A stretch of 64,000 nucleotides of DNA from positions 682,001 through 746,000 of the forward strand of contig NZ_CP104272.1 in NCBI RefSeq assembly GCF_025244865.1. The letters are read 5' to 3'. The translations under genes were made by a program, and so were the position numbers. Positions 1 through 10,474 of this stretch are shown in pieces. The notes below the pieces were generated by a model that was not told the DNA's origin, searched no databases, and saw only the letters and a program-made list of their open reading frames with translations. The stretch is from Arthrobacter sp. zg-Y1110. Its GTDB lineage: Bacteria > Actinomycetota > Actinomycetes > Actinomycetales > Micrococcaceae. Position 1 is the first letter of the stretch. Each line of letters starts with the position of its first letter.

Positions 1-750
1 TGGACGGTGCATCACCCGGCGGATCCGGGCCGCGTAGTGGTGAAGGATGCGTCGTTCCACGTCCGGGCCGGGGAGATTGTCGGGTTCGCCGGCCTGATGG
101 GTGCCGGCCGCACGGAGCTGGCCATGAGCATCTTCGGCCGCTCGTACGGCACCGGGATCTCCGGGCGGGTCTACAAGGACGGCGTCGAAATCGGCACCCG
201 TACCGTGGGCGAGGCCATCCGCAACGGCCTTGCCTACGTCAGCGAGGACCGCAAGCGCTACGGCCTGAACCTCATCGGCAGCGTGACCGTCAACGTCTCT
301 GCCGCCGCGCTGGGGAAGCTGGCCCGGCTGGGCGTGATTGACCGGCACCGGGAATACGCCGTGGCGGACGAGTACCGGCAGCGGATGAACATCCGCACCC
401 CCAGCGTCACCTCGACCGTCGGCAACCTCTCGGGCGGAAACCAGCAGAAAGTAGTCCTCAGCAAGTGGATCTACTCCGGCCCGGACGTGCTGATCCTTGA
501 CGAACCCACCCGCGGGATCGACGTCGGCGCCAAGTACGAAATTTACGGAATCATCAACGAGATGGCGGCCCAGGGCAAAGCCGTAATCGTCATCTCCAGC
601 GAACTGCCCGAACTGATCGGGCTCTGCGACCGCATCTACACCATCGCCGAGGGCCGACTCACTGCCGAAGTGGACCGTGCCGACGCCACCCAGGAAGAAC
701 TGATGCGCCACATGACCGCTGCCAGGACCCAAGGAGTACAAGTCCAGTGA
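1..750 (+). CDS. mmsA: Sugar ABC transporter ATPase, C-terminal half (5' truncated by window)
   Basis: The frame is open from base 1 (W-T-V-H-H-P...), so the gene starts before the window. What remains is the second ABC domain of a tandem-ATPase monosaccharide importer. It has the degenerate P-loop [10 protein letters not shown], the SEDRKRYGL motif, the signature [14 protein letters not shown] and Walker [21 protein letters not shown]. These motifs match the MmsA/GguA branch closely. The protein would energise sugar uptake at the cytoplasmic membrane together with the permease that starts four bases before its stop (ATP-binding gene and permease overlap by 4 nt). The substrate cannot be read from this fragment; the GguA/ChvE family takes several aldoses such as galactose, arabinose and xylose. 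Confidence 0.9.
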   Translation, partial: WTVHHPADPGRVVVKDASFHVRAGEIVGFAGLMGAGRTELAMSIFGRSYGTGISGRVYKDGVEIGTRTVGEAIRNGLAYVSEDRKRYGLNLIGSVTVNVSAAALGKLARLGVIDRHREYAVADEYRQRMNIRTPSVTSTVGNLSGGNQQKVVLSKWIYSGPDVLILDEPTRGIDVGAKYEIYGIINEMAAQGKAVIVISSELPELIGLCDRIYTIAEGRLTAEVDRADATQEELMRHMTAARTQGVQVQ

Positions 751-1949
751 CCACCACAACCCCAGAACAGGCGAAGGCACCGCTGCCGCCGCAAGCCGCG
801 GCTGCGAAGAAGCGCCGCCGGGTAGACCTGCGCCAATACGGCATCCTGGCCGCACTTGTTGTGATCATCCTGCTGTTCCAGGTGCTCACCGGCGGCCGGC
901 TGCTCTATCCGGGCAACGTCAGCAACCTCATCCAGCAAAACGCGTATGTGCTGATCCTGGCCATCGGCATGGTCATGGTGATCATTGCCGGACATATTGA
1001 CCTGTCCGTCGGCTCCGTGGTGGCCGCGGTGGGAGCCATTGCCGCCCTGGCCATGAACGACTGGGGGATGCCCTGGTGGGCGGCCGCAGTGCTCTCATTG
1101 GTGGTCGGCGCGCTGATCGGAGCCTGGCAGGGCTTCTGGGTGGCGTTCGTGGGGATACCCGCCTTCATCGTTACCCTCGCCGGGATGCTCGTCTTCCGCG
1201 GCGTAGCCCTGGTCCTGCTGACCGGTGGCACGATCAGCGGCCTGCCCCGGCCGTTCAATGCCATTAGCTCCGGTACCCTGCCCTCCACCGGCACCCCGGA
1301 CCTGCTGACCCTGGGCATCGGTGCGCTGGCGTCGGTTGCCCTGGTGCTGCAGCAGCTGAAGGGCCGGGCGGACCTGCGCCGGCTCGACCTGCCGCGGGAA
1401 CGGATGGGCTCGTTCGTGTTCAAGAACGCCGTGGCCGTCTTCGCCATCATGTACCTCTGCTACCTGCTGGCCTACAGCCGCGGGCTGCCGATCATCCTGA
1501 TCCTCCTGGCCGGGTTGGTGCTGGCGTATTCATTCCTGCTGGGCCGCACAGTGTTCGGCCGGCACATCTACGCCATGGGCGGGAACCTGAACGCCGCCAT
1601 GATGTCCGGAGTGAAGACCCAGTGGGTGAACTTCCTGGTGTTTGTGAACATGGGCTTCCTCGCCGGACTGGCCGCCGTGGTCAACACCGCCCGCGCCGGG
1701 GGAGCCGTGGCTTCGGCCGGCGGAGGGTTTGAACTCGATGCCATTGCCGCGGTGTTCATCGGCGGCGCATCGGTGCAAGGCGGCGTGGGCACCGTGGTGG
1801 GCGCCGTGATCGGCGGCCTGGTGATGGGTGTGCTGAACCAGGGCCTGTCCATCCTGTCCGTCGACGCCGCATGGCAGCAGATCATCAAGGGCCTCGTGCT
1901 GCTGCTGGCCGTGGTGTTCGGACTCAGCCGGAAGCGCAACGCGCGGTAG
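747..1949 (+). CDS. mmsB: Multiple-monosaccharide ABC transporter permease
   Basis: A 400-residue inner-membrane protein of the BPD_transp_2 family. After a basic cytoplasmic N-terminus (about residues 1-30) it has about ten hydrophobic segments, and it carries the family landmark [13 protein letters not shown] near residue 85. Its length and the loop [11 protein letters not shown] fit the MmsB/GguB subgroup, which is longer than RbsC-type permeases. The GTG start lies inside the stop region of the ATPase gene (GTGA overlap), so the two are translationally coupled. It forms the sugar channel energised by MmsA. A strong hairpin terminator follows at 1970, so this is the last gene of its operon; the binding protein must lie upstream of the window. 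Confidence 0.88.
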   Translation: MTTTTPEQAKAPLPPQAAAAKKRRRVDLRQYGILAALVVIILLFQVLTGGRLLYPGNVSNLIQQNAYVLILAIGMVMVIIAGHIDLSVGSVVAAVGAIAALAMNDWGMPWWAAAVLSLVVGALIGAWQGFWVAFVGIPAFIVTLAGMLVFRGVALVLLTGGTISGLPRPFNAISSGTLPSTGTPDLLTLGIGALASVALVLQQLKGRADLRRLDLPRERMGSFVFKNAVAVFAIMYLCYLLAYSRGLPIILILLAGLVLAYSFLLGRTVFGRHIYAMGGNLNAAMMSGVKTQWVNFLVFVNMGFLAGLAAVVNTARAGGAVASAGGGFELDAIAAVFIGGASVQGGVGTVVGAVIGGLVMGVLNQGLSILSVDAAWQQIIKGLVLLLAVVFGLSRKRNAR

Positions 1950-1969
1950 GGTTTTGCTTCGCTCGAACG

Positions 1970-2014
1970 ACGACGACGGCGGCCGCCTCCCGAAGGAGGG
2001 GCCGCCGTCGTCGT
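1970..2014 (+). terminator. Rho-independent terminator after mmsB
   Basis: A perfect 15-bp stem (1970-1984 with 2000-2014, ACGACGACGGCGGCC and its complement) encloses an inner CCTCC/GGAGG stem with a CGAA loop, followed by TTTTCGTTGT. It sits 20 bp after the mmsB stop and 16 bp before the end of the convergent TIM-barrel gene, so it may serve both directions. The T-run is on the mmsB side. Confidence 0.85.
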
Positions 2015-2030
2015 TTTCGTTGTCCGGGAC

Positions 2031-3032
<1,002 letters not shown>

Positions 3033-3084
3033 GACGGGCTCCTTTGCCTGCGTGGACGGGGGATGGTGAGTCGGGACGGGACGG

Positions 3085-4284
3085 TCAGCGCACGGGCAGC
3101 CAGACGCTGGATTTAGCGGCGCTGCGGGACACGGCGTCGAGGACTTCCTGGACCTGCAGGCCGTCGGCGAACGACGGCGCCGGGGCGGTTCCGGCGGCGA
3201 TGGCCTCCACGAAGTCCTTCGCCTGATGCACGAAGCCGTGTTCGTAGCCGAGCGAATGGCCGGCCGGCCACCACGCGGAGACATAGGGGTGGTCCGGTTC
3301 GGTCACCATGATGCGGGTGAAGCCCTGCCGGTCCGGCGGAACCGTGTAATCCATAAAGCCCAAAAAGTTCAGGTCCTCCAGATCGAAGCTGATGGCACCT
3401 TTGCTGCCGGAGACTTCCAGCCGGAACGCGTTCTTGCGGCCGGTGGCCATCCGGCTGGCTTCGAAGGACCCGAGTACACCGTCCTCGAAGCGGCCGAGGA
3501 ACAGCGCGACGTCGTCGACCGTCACCGGTCCGCGGGGGCCGGCGTCGTTGCCCGAACCAGCGCTGCCTCCGCCCAAGCCCGTGCCCCGCTGGTCCGCTTC
3601 GGGCACCGGGCGGGTGGGGACCAGGGTGGCGAGGGTGCCGCTGACCTCGGCCAGCGGCACCCCGGTGATGTACTGGGCCAGGTCGATGGCGTGCGCGCCC
3701 AGGTCGCCGAGGGCGCCGGACCCGGCCTCGTCCTGCTGCAGCCGCCAGGTCAGCGGAGAGTCCTCGTCTACCAGCCAGTCCTGCAGATATACGGCCCGCA
3801 CCTGCCGGACCGTGCCGATCGCCCCCGAGGCCACGAGATTCCGGGCGTGCGTGGTGGCGGGCAGCCGCCGGTACGTGAAGCCCACCATCGCCCGAACGCC
3901 CCTCGCCTCGGCGCGGGCGGCGGCGTCGGCCATCGCCTGCGCCTCTTCCACCGTGTTGGCGAGCGGCTTTTCGCAGAGCACGTGCTTGCCGGCGTCGAGC
4001 GCTGCGATGGCGATCTCGGCATGGGAAGCACCGGGCGTCACGATATCCACGACGTCGATATCCTCCCGGGTGACCGCCTCCCGCCAATCGGTGGCGGACT
4101 CGGCCCAACCCCATTTCCGGGCGGCGGCTGAGGTCCGGTCCGCATCCCGGCCCACCAGCAGGTTCATCCGCGGCTGCAGGGGCAGGTCGAAGAACCGCGG
4201 GGCCACCCGCCAGGCCTGTGAGTGGGCCGCCCCCATAAAGCCGTGGCCCACCAGCGCCACCCTCAGCGGCTTATCGTCCTGCAT
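3085..4284 (-). CDS. Gfo/Idh/MocA family NAD(P)-dependent oxidoreductase
   Basis: A 399-residue dehydrogenase. The N-terminal Rossmann fold has the dinucleotide motif [10 protein letters not shown] (about residues 13-22), and the family signature CEKPLANT follows near residue 95 with the catalytic lysine. The C-terminal half is the usual alpha/beta substrate domain ([16 protein letters not shown], then [14 protein letters not shown]). A Gly/Ser-rich insertion near residues 230-245 ([16 protein letters not shown]) is not typical of the fold and is probably a surface loop. It lies between the binding lipoprotein and the TIM-barrel isomerase on the same strand, so it probably oxidises the hydroxyl of the imported sugar or polyol as the first catabolic step. 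Confidence 0.9.
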   Translation of the reverse strand: MQDDKPLRVALVGHGFMGAAHSQAWRVAPRFFDLPLQPRMNLLVGRDADRTSAAARKWGWAESATDWREAVTREDIDVVDIVTPGASHAEIAIAALDAGKHVLCEKPLANTVEEAQAMADAAARAEARGVRAMVGFTYRRLPATTHARNLVASGAIGTVRQVRAVYLQDWLVDEDSPLTWRLQQDEAGSGALGDLGAHAIDLAQYITGVPLAEVSGTLATLVPTRPVPEADQRGTGLGGGSAGSGNDAGPRGPVTVDDVALFLGRFEDGVLGSFEASRMATGRKNAFRLEVSGSKGAISFDLEDLNFLGFMDYTVPPDRQGFTRIMVTEPDHPYVSAWWPAGHSLGYEHGFVHQAKDFVEAIAAGTAPAPSFADGLQVQEVLDAVSRSAAKSSVWLPVR

Positions 4285-4357
4285 GTTCTCTCCTCAGTGC
4301 TGTGCTGCTGTTTTGAGCGGGTGCCCGGGCCGCCCGGCTCTCGTTCGGATAGCCCGG

Positions 4358-5398
4358 TCAGGACTCGAAGGCGGTGGGCAGGTATTCCTCGACGTTTTCG
4401 CTGGTGACCACCGGGGCGTTGAGCACCACGCGGTTGGGCACCTCGATCTCGACCAGGTCGCTCATGGCCTTGTCCTGTGCCAGCAGCCGGGCGAGCCGGA
4501 TGCCGTCCGCGGCCTGGGTGTGCGGATAGATGATGGTCGCCTGCAGGACGCTGTCCCCGGACTCGATTTCCCGCATGGCATTTGCGGAGCCGGCGCCGCC
4601 CACCATGATGAACTCGTCGCGTCCGGCGGCGTCGATGGCGGCCAGGACGCCGATGCCCTGATCGTCGTCGTGGTTCCACAGCGCGTCGATTTCCGGTGCG
4701 GCGGCGAGCAGCTGGGACGTTGCGGCCTCGCCGCCTTGGACGGTGAAGTCCGCGGACACCCGGTTGTTGACCTCGAGCCCGCAGCCGGCGAGGGCGTCCT
4801 TGAAGCCTTCGCTGCGGTCCTGGGTGAGCGGCAGGGCGTCGATGCCGGCAATCTCGGCCACCACGGCGTCGGGCTGGTCGCCCACCTGCTCGCAGATGTA
4901 GGTGCCGGCGCTGACCCCCATGCCGTAGTTGTCGCCGAGGACGGTGGCCCGGGCGGCGAAGGGGCTGGAGAACTCGCGGTCCACGTTGATCACGGGGATT
5001 CCCGCCTCCATGGCGCGGATGGCGACGTCGGTGAGTGCAGCGCCGTCGGTGGGCAGCAGGACAATGGCGTCCACCTGGTCATTGATGAACTGTTCCACCT
5101 GGCTGATCTGCAGGTTCGCGTCATTGGTTCCTTCGGCCACCCGCAGGTCGATGTCCGGGTATTTCTCGGCTTCGGCGGTGGCGGCGGAGTTGATGGCGCC
5201 CAGCCAGCCGTGGTCCGCGGCCGGTCCGGAGAATCCGATGACGACGGTCTCGCCCTCGGACTGGTTGCCTTCCACGGAGTTGTTGGTCGGTTCGGCATTG
5301 GTGTCCTCGCCTGCAGTGCAGCCGGTGAGGGCAAGCCCGCCGGCGGCGAAGAAGGCCGCTGCGGTGATGATCTTCCCGCGCATGCGTGGTGCGTGCAT
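4358..5398 (-). CDS. Sugar ABC transporter substrate-binding lipoprotein
   Basis: A 346-residue periplasmic-binding-protein type 1 (Peripla_BP_4) lipoprotein. The N-terminus MHAPRMRGK leads into a hydrophobic segment and the lipobox LTGC, so the mature protein is anchored by diacylglyceryl-cysteine to the outer face of the membrane. An acidic, Asn-rich linker (AGEDTNAEPTNNSVEGNQSEGE) follows, then the two-lobed ligand-binding body with VIGFSGPAADHGWLGAI and the INVDREF strand. The start at 5398 has GAGGAGA upstream; the open frame beyond it has no signal peptide. It is transcribed away from its presumed ATPase and permease (5560-8153), so the ABC system is split across a divergent promoter. 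Confidence 0.9.
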   Translation of the reverse strand: MHAPRMRGKIITAAAFFAAGGLALTGCTAGEDTNAEPTNNSVEGNQSEGETVVIGFSGPAADHGWLGAINSAATAEAEKYPDIDLRVAEGTNDANLQISQVEQFINDQVDAIVLLPTDGAALTDVAIRAMEAGIPVINVDREFSSPFAARATVLGDNYGMGVSAGTYICEQVGDQPDAVVAEIAGIDALPLTQDRSEGFKDALAGCGLEVNNRVSADFTVQGGEAATSQLLAAAPEIDALWNHDDDQGIGVLAAIDAAGRDEFIMVGGAGSANAMREIESGDSVLQATIIYPHTQAADGIRLARLLAQDKAMSDLVEIEVPNRVVLNAPVVTSENVEEYLPTAFES

Positions 5399-5474
5399 GG
5401 TTCTCTCCTCTGTAAGTGGGGCGCTGAGGCGAGTCCGCACCCCATCGGAACCAGCCAGCGCACTGCACATCGTC

Positions 5475-5488
5475 GTGACATGCGTCAC
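5475..5488. promoter_or_regulatory. Candidate operator in the divergent sugar-transporter promoter
   Basis: GTGAC-ATGC-GTCAC is a perfect 5-bp inverted repeat in the 161-bp space between the lipoprotein start (5398) and the ATPase start (5560). The ROK regulator at the end of the plus-strand operon is the obvious candidate binder. This is inference from position and symmetry only. Confidence 0.4.
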
Positions 5489-5559
5489 AGTAACAGAAGT
5501 CTGACGATAAAGCGCCAACATACTACTGATGATCGACATAAGTGTGTAAGCTCCGTGCC

Positions 5560-7101
5560 ATGACAGCATCGGGAGCATCTGCCGCCCCTCAGCCGGTACA
5601 GCAGCCGCTGCTTGAGGTACGCAGCCTGAGCAAGAGTTTCGCCGGCGTCCGGGCGCTGCGCGGCGTCGACCTGGACGTCCTGCCCGGCGAGGTGCACTGC
5701 GTCCTGGGCCAGAACGGCGCCGGGAAATCCACCCTGATCAAGGCCCTGTCCGGGGTGTACGTACCGGACGGCGGGGAGATCCGCTGGAACGGGGAACCCG
5801 TCCAACTGGCGCGTCCGGCCGACGCCCTGGCACTGGGCATTGCCACCATGTACCAGGAACTGGATGTGGTGGACGGACTGAGCGTCACCGAGAACATCTT
5901 CCTGGGCCACGAAGACGCCCGCGGGGGAGTGCTCCGCGTCCGGGACGCGCGCCGTCGGACCCGGGAGCTGCTGGCGCGGCTGGGACACGAGGACCTGTCA
6001 CCGTCCGCGGAAGTGGGGAGCCTGTCCGCCGCCGGGAAGCAGATTGTCAGCCTGGCCCGGGCCCTGTCCCGCAACGCCCGGCTGATCATCATGGACGAGC
6101 CCAGTGCCATCCTGGACTCCGGCGAGGTGGCCAACCTGTTCCGGGTGATCCGGGAACTCACCGGCCAGGGCATCGCGGTTGTCTACATCTCGCACCGGCT
6201 GGAGGAGATCCGGCAGATCGGCAACCGGATCTCGGTGATCAAGGACGGCTACAGCACCGCGTCCTCCCTTCCGGTTGTCGATACTCCCCGCGCCGAACTG
6301 GTTCGGCTGATGACCGGCCGGGATGTGGCGAATGTGTTCCCGCCGCGGAGGCCGCCGTCGTCGGACGCCCCGGTGGCGCTGCAGGTGGAGGGCCTCGGCC
6401 TGGAAGGTTCGTTTCACGATGTGAGCTTCACGGTCCGGGCCGGGGAAATCTTCGGCCTGGCCGGCCTGGTCGGGTCCGGGCGTTCGGAGATCCTGGAGAC
6501 CGTTTACGGTGCCCGGCGTGCGACGTCGGGCACCGTCACTGTGGAGGGCAGGACGTTGCGGCCCGGCTCGGTGCGGGCGGCGGTGAACGCCGGGCTCGGC
6601 CTGTCCCCGGAGGAACGCAAAAGCCAGGGGCTGCTGCTGGAGGAGCCCATCTACCGCAACGTCACCCTGTCCACCTTTGCCCGGTTTGCCCGGCACGGGT
6701 GGCTGAACGAACGCGCCGAAAAGAAGGCCGCCCGGCAGCAGGCCGAAGCCCTGCAGCTGAGCCCGCCCGATCCGGACCGGGCCGCCCGCACCCTCTCTGG
6801 CGGCAACCAGCAGAAGGTGCTGCTGGCCCGCTGGCTGATCCACGGCACCCGGGTGCTGCTGCTGGACGAGCCGACCCGCGGCGTCGACGTCGGCGCCAAG
6901 ACCGAGATTTACGCGCTGATCCGCAGCCTCGCGGCTCAAGGCGTGGCGATTGTGGTGGTGTCCAGCGAGATCGAGGAAGTGATCGGCCTTGCGGACCGGA
7001 TTCTGGTGCTCGACGCCGGACGGGTCCTCGCCACCGGCAACGCAGACGAAATGGACGAGCACGCCGTGCTTGACCTGGTGCTGAAAGGAAGTGCGCAGTG
7101 A
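5560..7101 (+). CDS. Sugar ABC transporter ATP-binding protein (two ABC domains)
   Basis: A 513-residue tandem ATPase of the RbsA/XylG class. The first domain (about residues 15-250) has a canonical P-loop GQNGAGKSTLIKAL and Walker B LIIMDEPSAILD. The second (about 265-510) has the degenerate P-loop GLVGSGRSEI, signature [14 protein letters not shown] and Walker B VLLLDEPTRGVDVGAK. The start is placed at ATG 5560; a GTG 18 bases earlier is in frame but neither has a clear Shine-Dalgarno. A TAAGCT hexamer 7-8 bases before the ATG would give a leaderless message. The stop overlaps the permease start by 4 nt. It powers the importer whose binding lipoprotein is divergent at 4358-5398. Confidence 0.92.
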   Translation: MTASGASAAPQPVQQPLLEVRSLSKSFAGVRALRGVDLDVLPGEVHCVLGQNGAGKSTLIKALSGVYVPDGGEIRWNGEPVQLARPADALALGIATMYQELDVVDGLSVTENIFLGHEDARGGVLRVRDARRRTRELLARLGHEDLSPSAEVGSLSAAGKQIVSLARALSRNARLIIMDEPSAILDSGEVANLFRVIRELTGQGIAVVYISHRLEEIRQIGNRISVIKDGYSTASSLPVVDTPRAELVRLMTGRDVANVFPPRRPPSSDAPVALQVEGLGLEGSFHDVSFTVRAGEIFGLAGLVGSGRSEILETVYGARRATSGTVTVEGRTLRPGSVRAAVNAGLGLSPEERKSQGLLLEEPIYRNVTLSTFARFARHGWLNERAEKKAARQQAEALQLSPPDPDRAARTLSGGNQQKVLLARWLIHGTRVLLLDEPTRGVDVGAKTEIYALIRSLAAQGVAIVVVSSEIEEVIGLADRILVLDAGRVLATGNADEMDEHAVLDLVLKGSAQ

Positions 7102-8153
7102 GCGAATCAACGACGGCGGCGCTGCAGCCGCCTCCCAGCGGCGGGACGGCGGCGGTGCCCCGCAGCAATCCGCTGGGGAAGTTCCTGGGCGGATCCGCGG
7201 GCCGCAACATCGGCCTGATCATTGCCCTGGCGCTGCTGTTTATTGTCGGGGCGGTCACCAGCGGCGAGCGCTTTCTGAACCTGGACAACATGCTGACCAT
7301 CCTGCGGTACGCGTCGATCTTCGGGGTGATCGCCATCGGGGCAACCTTTGTGATTACCGCCGGCGGCATCGACCTCTCGGTGGGTTCGGTGATGGGCCTG
7401 ACCACGGTGCTGGCCACCCTCACCTCAGTGCAGCTGGCCGCCACGAACAGCAGCTGGATGCTGATGGTGGTGGTGGCGCTGGCGGTCGGTGTGGGGACTG
7501 GGCTGATCAACGGGGTGATCATCGCGTACGGGAACGTGGTGGCGTTTATTGCCACCCTCGCAATGCTGGTGGCCGCGCGCGGCGTGGCGGAGCTGATCTC
7601 CGGCCGCAGCACGCAGATTGTCACCAACCGGGATTTCCTCTCCGTGATGCGCTCGAACTTCCTGGGCGTGCCGCTGCTGATCTGGATCTTCCTGCTGGTG
7701 GCCGTCGCGGGCTGGTTCCTGCTCAACCGCACCACCTTCGGGCGCCGGACCGTGGCGATCGGCGGGAACCTGGAAGCCGCGCGGCTGGCAGGCATCAAGG
7801 TCAAGCGGCACATTGTCCTGCTGTACGTCCTCTCCGGCCTCACCGCCGGCATCGCCGGAATCATGATGATGGGCCGCACCACCGCCGGCACCTCCACCCA
7901 CGGGCTGCTGTACGAGCTGGAAGTGATTGCCGCCGTCGTCGTCGGCGGAACCCTGCTGATCGGCGGGCGCGGCACCATTGTGGGCACCGTGCTGGGCGTG
8001 CTGCTGTTCAGCACCCTCATCAACGTCTTCACGCAGAACAACCTGGACACCTCGGTGCAGGCCGTGGCCCGCGGCGCGATCATTGTGGTGGCCGTGCTGC
8101 TGCAGCAGCGGTTCGCCGTGCGGGGGACCGGCCGAAGGAAGGGGGCGTTATGA
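7098..8153 (+). CDS. Sugar ABC transporter permease (RbsC/XylH-like)
   Basis: A 351-residue inner-membrane permease of the BPD_transp_2 family with about eight to ten hydrophobic helices. The hallmark [15 protein letters not shown] lies near residue 95, and the cytoplasmic loop FGRRTVAIGGNLEAARLAGI near residue 215 is where the ATPase docks. The start overlaps the ATPase stop by 4 nt (GTGAGC), indicating translational coupling. About 35 residues of soluble N-terminus precede the first helix. Together with the ATPase and the divergent lipoprotein it makes a complete sugar importer, and the ROK regulator follows 70 bp downstream. Confidence 0.92.
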   Translation: MSESTTAALQPPPSGGTAAVPRSNPLGKFLGGSAGRNIGLIIALALLFIVGAVTSGERFLNLDNMLTILRYASIFGVIAIGATFVITAGGIDLSVGSVMGLTTVLATLTSVQLAATNSSWMLMVVVALAVGVGTGLINGVIIAYGNVVAFIATLAMLVAARGVAELISGRSTQIVTNRDFLSVMRSNFLGVPLLIWIFLLVAVAGWFLLNRTTFGRRTVAIGGNLEAARLAGIKVKRHIVLLYVLSGLTAGIAGIMMMGRTTAGTSTHGLLYELEVIAAVVVGGTLLIGGRGTIVGTVLGVLLFSTLINVFTQNNLDTSVQAVARGAIIVVAVLLQQRFAVRGTGRRKGAL

Positions 8154-8223
8154 GCGTGTCTGTTGGGCGGTCCGCGTCGCCGGGCCGACGCCGTAGCGTC
8201 GATCCCTATGCTTCAATTGCCCA

Positions 8224-9417
8224 GTGGTCGATATAAGGAATAACCCCACCGCGCCCGGGGCCAGCGAACTTTTCCAGCTCCTGCGGGACGGACAGCCCCG
8301 CACCCGCAGCGAGCTGGCCGATCTGGTGGGGGTGGCCCGGTCCACCATTGCGCTGCGGCTGGAGCTGCTCATGGACCTCGGGCTCGTGGCGCCGATTGAA
8401 GACGCGGTGTCGACCGGCGGGCGGCCGTCCTCCCGGTTCGCGTTGCAGACCGGGGCGCGTGTGGTCTTGGGGGTCGACGTCGGCGCAAGCCACCTGCGCG
8501 TGGGCCTCACCGATCTGGCCGGCACTGCCCTGGCCGATGCTTCCCGCGACCTGCTCGTCAGCGACGGTCCGGGTGCCGTGCTGGACACTGTGGTGGAGCT
8601 TGGGAACGCGCTTTTGGCCGAGACCGGCCGGTCGGCTGCCGAGCTGCTCGCCGTCGGCGTCGGGCTGCCCGGACCTGTGGAGCACCGCTCCGGCCGGCCG
8701 ATCAATCCGCCGATCATGCCCGGCTGGCACGGCTTCGATGTGCCCGGCTACCTGCAGGAGTCCTTCCACGTGCCGGTGCTGGTGGATAACGACGTCAACG
8801 TGATGTCGATGGGGGAGCGCCAGGCGGCGTGGCCCGACGTCGAGAACCTGGTCTTCGTGAAGGTCGCCACCGGCATCGGCGCCGGGATCATCTGCAACGG
8901 CAGCCTGCTGCGCGGCGCCGACGGGGTGGCCGGGGATATCGGGCACATCCGCGTGCCGAGCGGGGAGGACCTGTTGTGCCGGTGCGGGAACCGGGGCTGC
9001 CTGGAGGCGCTGGCTTCCGGGCCGGCGGTGGCCGCCCGGCTGCAGTCCTTGGGGCTGGATGCTGAGGACGGGCGCGACGTCGTTGCCCTGGTCCATTCCG
9101 GCAACCACGAGGCGGTGCATGCGGTGCGGCAGGCCGGCCGCGAGGTGGGTGAGGTGCTTTCCGCCTGCCTGAGCATGTTGAACCCCGAGGTGATCGTGTT
9201 CGGCGGCTCGATGGCGTTGACCGGCGAGCACTTCATTGCCGGGGTGCGCGAAGTGGTCTATTCGCGCACCATGCCGCTGGCCACCCAGCACCTGCGGATT
9301 GTGCAGTCCTCGTCCGGGCTCGACGCCGGGATGCTTGGTGCGTCCCAGCTCGCCATCCAGCATGCGTTGTCTGCGGAGAGTGTGGAGCGGATGCTCGCGG
9401 GGCGGGTGGGGGTTTAG
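8224..9417 (+). CDS. ROK family transcriptional regulator
   Basis: A 397-residue repressor-type ROK protein. A winged HTH occupies about residues 15-75 (ELADLVGVARSTIALRL), followed by a sugar-kinase-like ROK domain with the phosphate-loop motif GVDVGASHLRVGL and the zinc motif CRCGNRGCLEAL. The start used is GTG 8224; no Shine-Dalgarno is visible and a TATGCT hexamer lies at 8207-8212, so the message may be nearly leaderless. An in-frame ATG is not available nearby. It most likely senses the sugar, or its phosphate, imported by the upstream ABC system and represses that locus. Its 3' end overlaps the convergent LysR gene by 4 nt. Confidence 0.9.
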   Translation: MVDIRNNPTAPGASELFQLLRDGQPRTRSELADLVGVARSTIALRLELLMDLGLVAPIEDAVSTGGRPSSRFALQTGARVVLGVDVGASHLRVGLTDLAGTALADASRDLLVSDGPGAVLDTVVELGNALLAETGRSAAELLAVGVGLPGPVEHRSGRPINPPIMPGWHGFDVPGYLQESFHVPVLVDNDVNVMSMGERQAAWPDVENLVFVKVATGIGAGIICNGSLLRGADGVAGDIGHIRVPSGEDLLCRCGNRGCLEALASGPAVAARLQSLGLDAEDGRDVVALVHSGNHEAVHAVRQAGREVGEVLSACLSMLNPEVIVFGGSMALTGEHFIAGVREVVYSRTMPLATQHLRIVQSSSGLDAGMLGASQLAIQHALSAESVERMLAGRVGV

Positions 9418-10325
9418 CTTTCCGGCCCGTCCAAGACCTGCACCGGCGTCGACCGGAACAAGTCGGCGACCTTCCGGACCTCCGGCGACGCCGCCGCGTT
9501 CCATGCCGCCCACGTCTCGACCTGCAGTGAATGCCCGGCCGCATCCCGTGCCGTCAGCGGCACCCACTTCCACCCGGGAAAGTTGAGCCCTGCGGACGCC
9601 TCGGTGGTGAGCGCCGCATCGGCGTCGGCCAGGTCAGCAATCAGCAGGCTGTGGTGGCTGAACCGCCGGAAGACCCAATGCGTACGCACGCCCTCGGCCT
9701 CGGCGGCGCTGCGCAGCTTGACCTCCTGGATGCGGATTTCCCCGGCAGCGTGTGCCATGACCGTGAGGCCGTCCAGATCAAAGAGGCCCAGGACATCCCG
9801 GGTGCTGAGCGGCGACGTCGGCCGGACGGCTGCCCCCAGCGGCTGGGTGAGCAGGTGCTGCCCGTTGATGCCTTCCGCGGGTTCCGTGTGCAGGAGGGCC
9901 AGGTCGATTTGGCCGGCCCGCAGCAAGCGGCTTTGCTCATCGCTGCTGGCCTCATAGAGCGAAAAGCGTACCGCCAACCCTGCGGACTCCACCGTCTGGA
10001 CGGCAGCGCGGAACCAGTCATGCGGCAATCCCGGAGGGGCACCGAGCCGGATCAGTGAGCGGCTGCCCGCGGCCAACCGGACCAGCTCCGGAGTGCGGTC
10101 CACCTGGGCCAGGATGGTGTCCGCGTGGGTTTTAATGACGTGTCCCAGGGTAGTCAGCGTCACGCCGCGCGGGTTCCGCTGCAGCAGGGCACCCCCGAGT
10201 TCCTTCTCGAGCTCGGCGAGTTGCCGGCTCAGCGCAGGCTGTGTCATATGCAGTTCAACGGCGGCGCCGCTGATGCTGCCGGTCTCCGCCGTGCGGACGA
10301 AGTACTTCAACTGCCGGATTTCCAT
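9414..10325 (-). CDS. LysR family transcriptional regulator
   Basis: A 303-residue LysR-type regulator. The N-terminal winged HTH (residues 1-60, QPALSRQLAELEKELGG) is followed by a periplasmic-binding-protein-like effector domain (about 90-300). It is transcribed divergently from the FAD-oxidoreductase/SDR/ABC operon that starts at 10475, which is the classical arrangement for a LysR activator of the neighbouring operon. The shared 149-bp space holds inverted repeats that could be its sites. The inducer is unknown. Confidence 0.93.
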   Translation of the reverse strand: MEIRQLKYFVRTAETGSISGAAVELHMTQPALSRQLAELEKELGGALLQRNPRGVTLTTLGHVIKTHADTILAQVDRTPELVRLAAGSRSLIRLGAPPGLPHDWFRAAVQTVESAGLAVRFSLYEASSDEQSRLLRAGQIDLALLHTEPAEGINGQHLLTQPLGAAVRPTSPLSTRDVLGLFDLDGLTVMAHAAGEIRIQEVKLRSAAEAEGVRTHWVFRRFSHHSLLIADLADADAALTTEASAGLNFPGWKWVPLTARDAAGHSLQVETWAAWNAAASPEVRKVADLFRSTPVQVLDGPES

Positions 10326-10351
10326 GTTCCTGCCCCCTGCGACCTGAGATA

Positions 10352-10399
10352 CCTAAAAGGCATACCGACAGGCACTTTTAGGCATTTGATTTATGCATA
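10352..10399. promoter_or_regulatory. Inverted repeats between the LysR gene and its divergent operon
   Basis: CCTAAAAG (10352-10359) and CTTTTAGG (10375-10382) form a perfect 8-bp inverted repeat with a 15-bp gap. A second palindrome TATGCATA lies at 10392-10399. Both sit in the 149-bp divergent promoter region where LysR proteins normally bind. The stretch is also clearly more AT-rich than the flanking genes. Confidence 0.45.
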
Positions 10400-10474
10400 C
10401 AAGTGGACCATGGTTCTTATGTGCTTGGTGTGACTCAGCTCACTCCGTGATTCACCTGCAATCTAAGGATTTTG

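Noticed and set aside
3392..5563. 723-codon open frame on the plus strand
   Set aside because: It is antisense to the Gfo/Idh and binding-lipoprotein genes, has no ribosome site and reads as low-complexity Ala/Arg/Ser. Such frames arise from GC-rich third positions.
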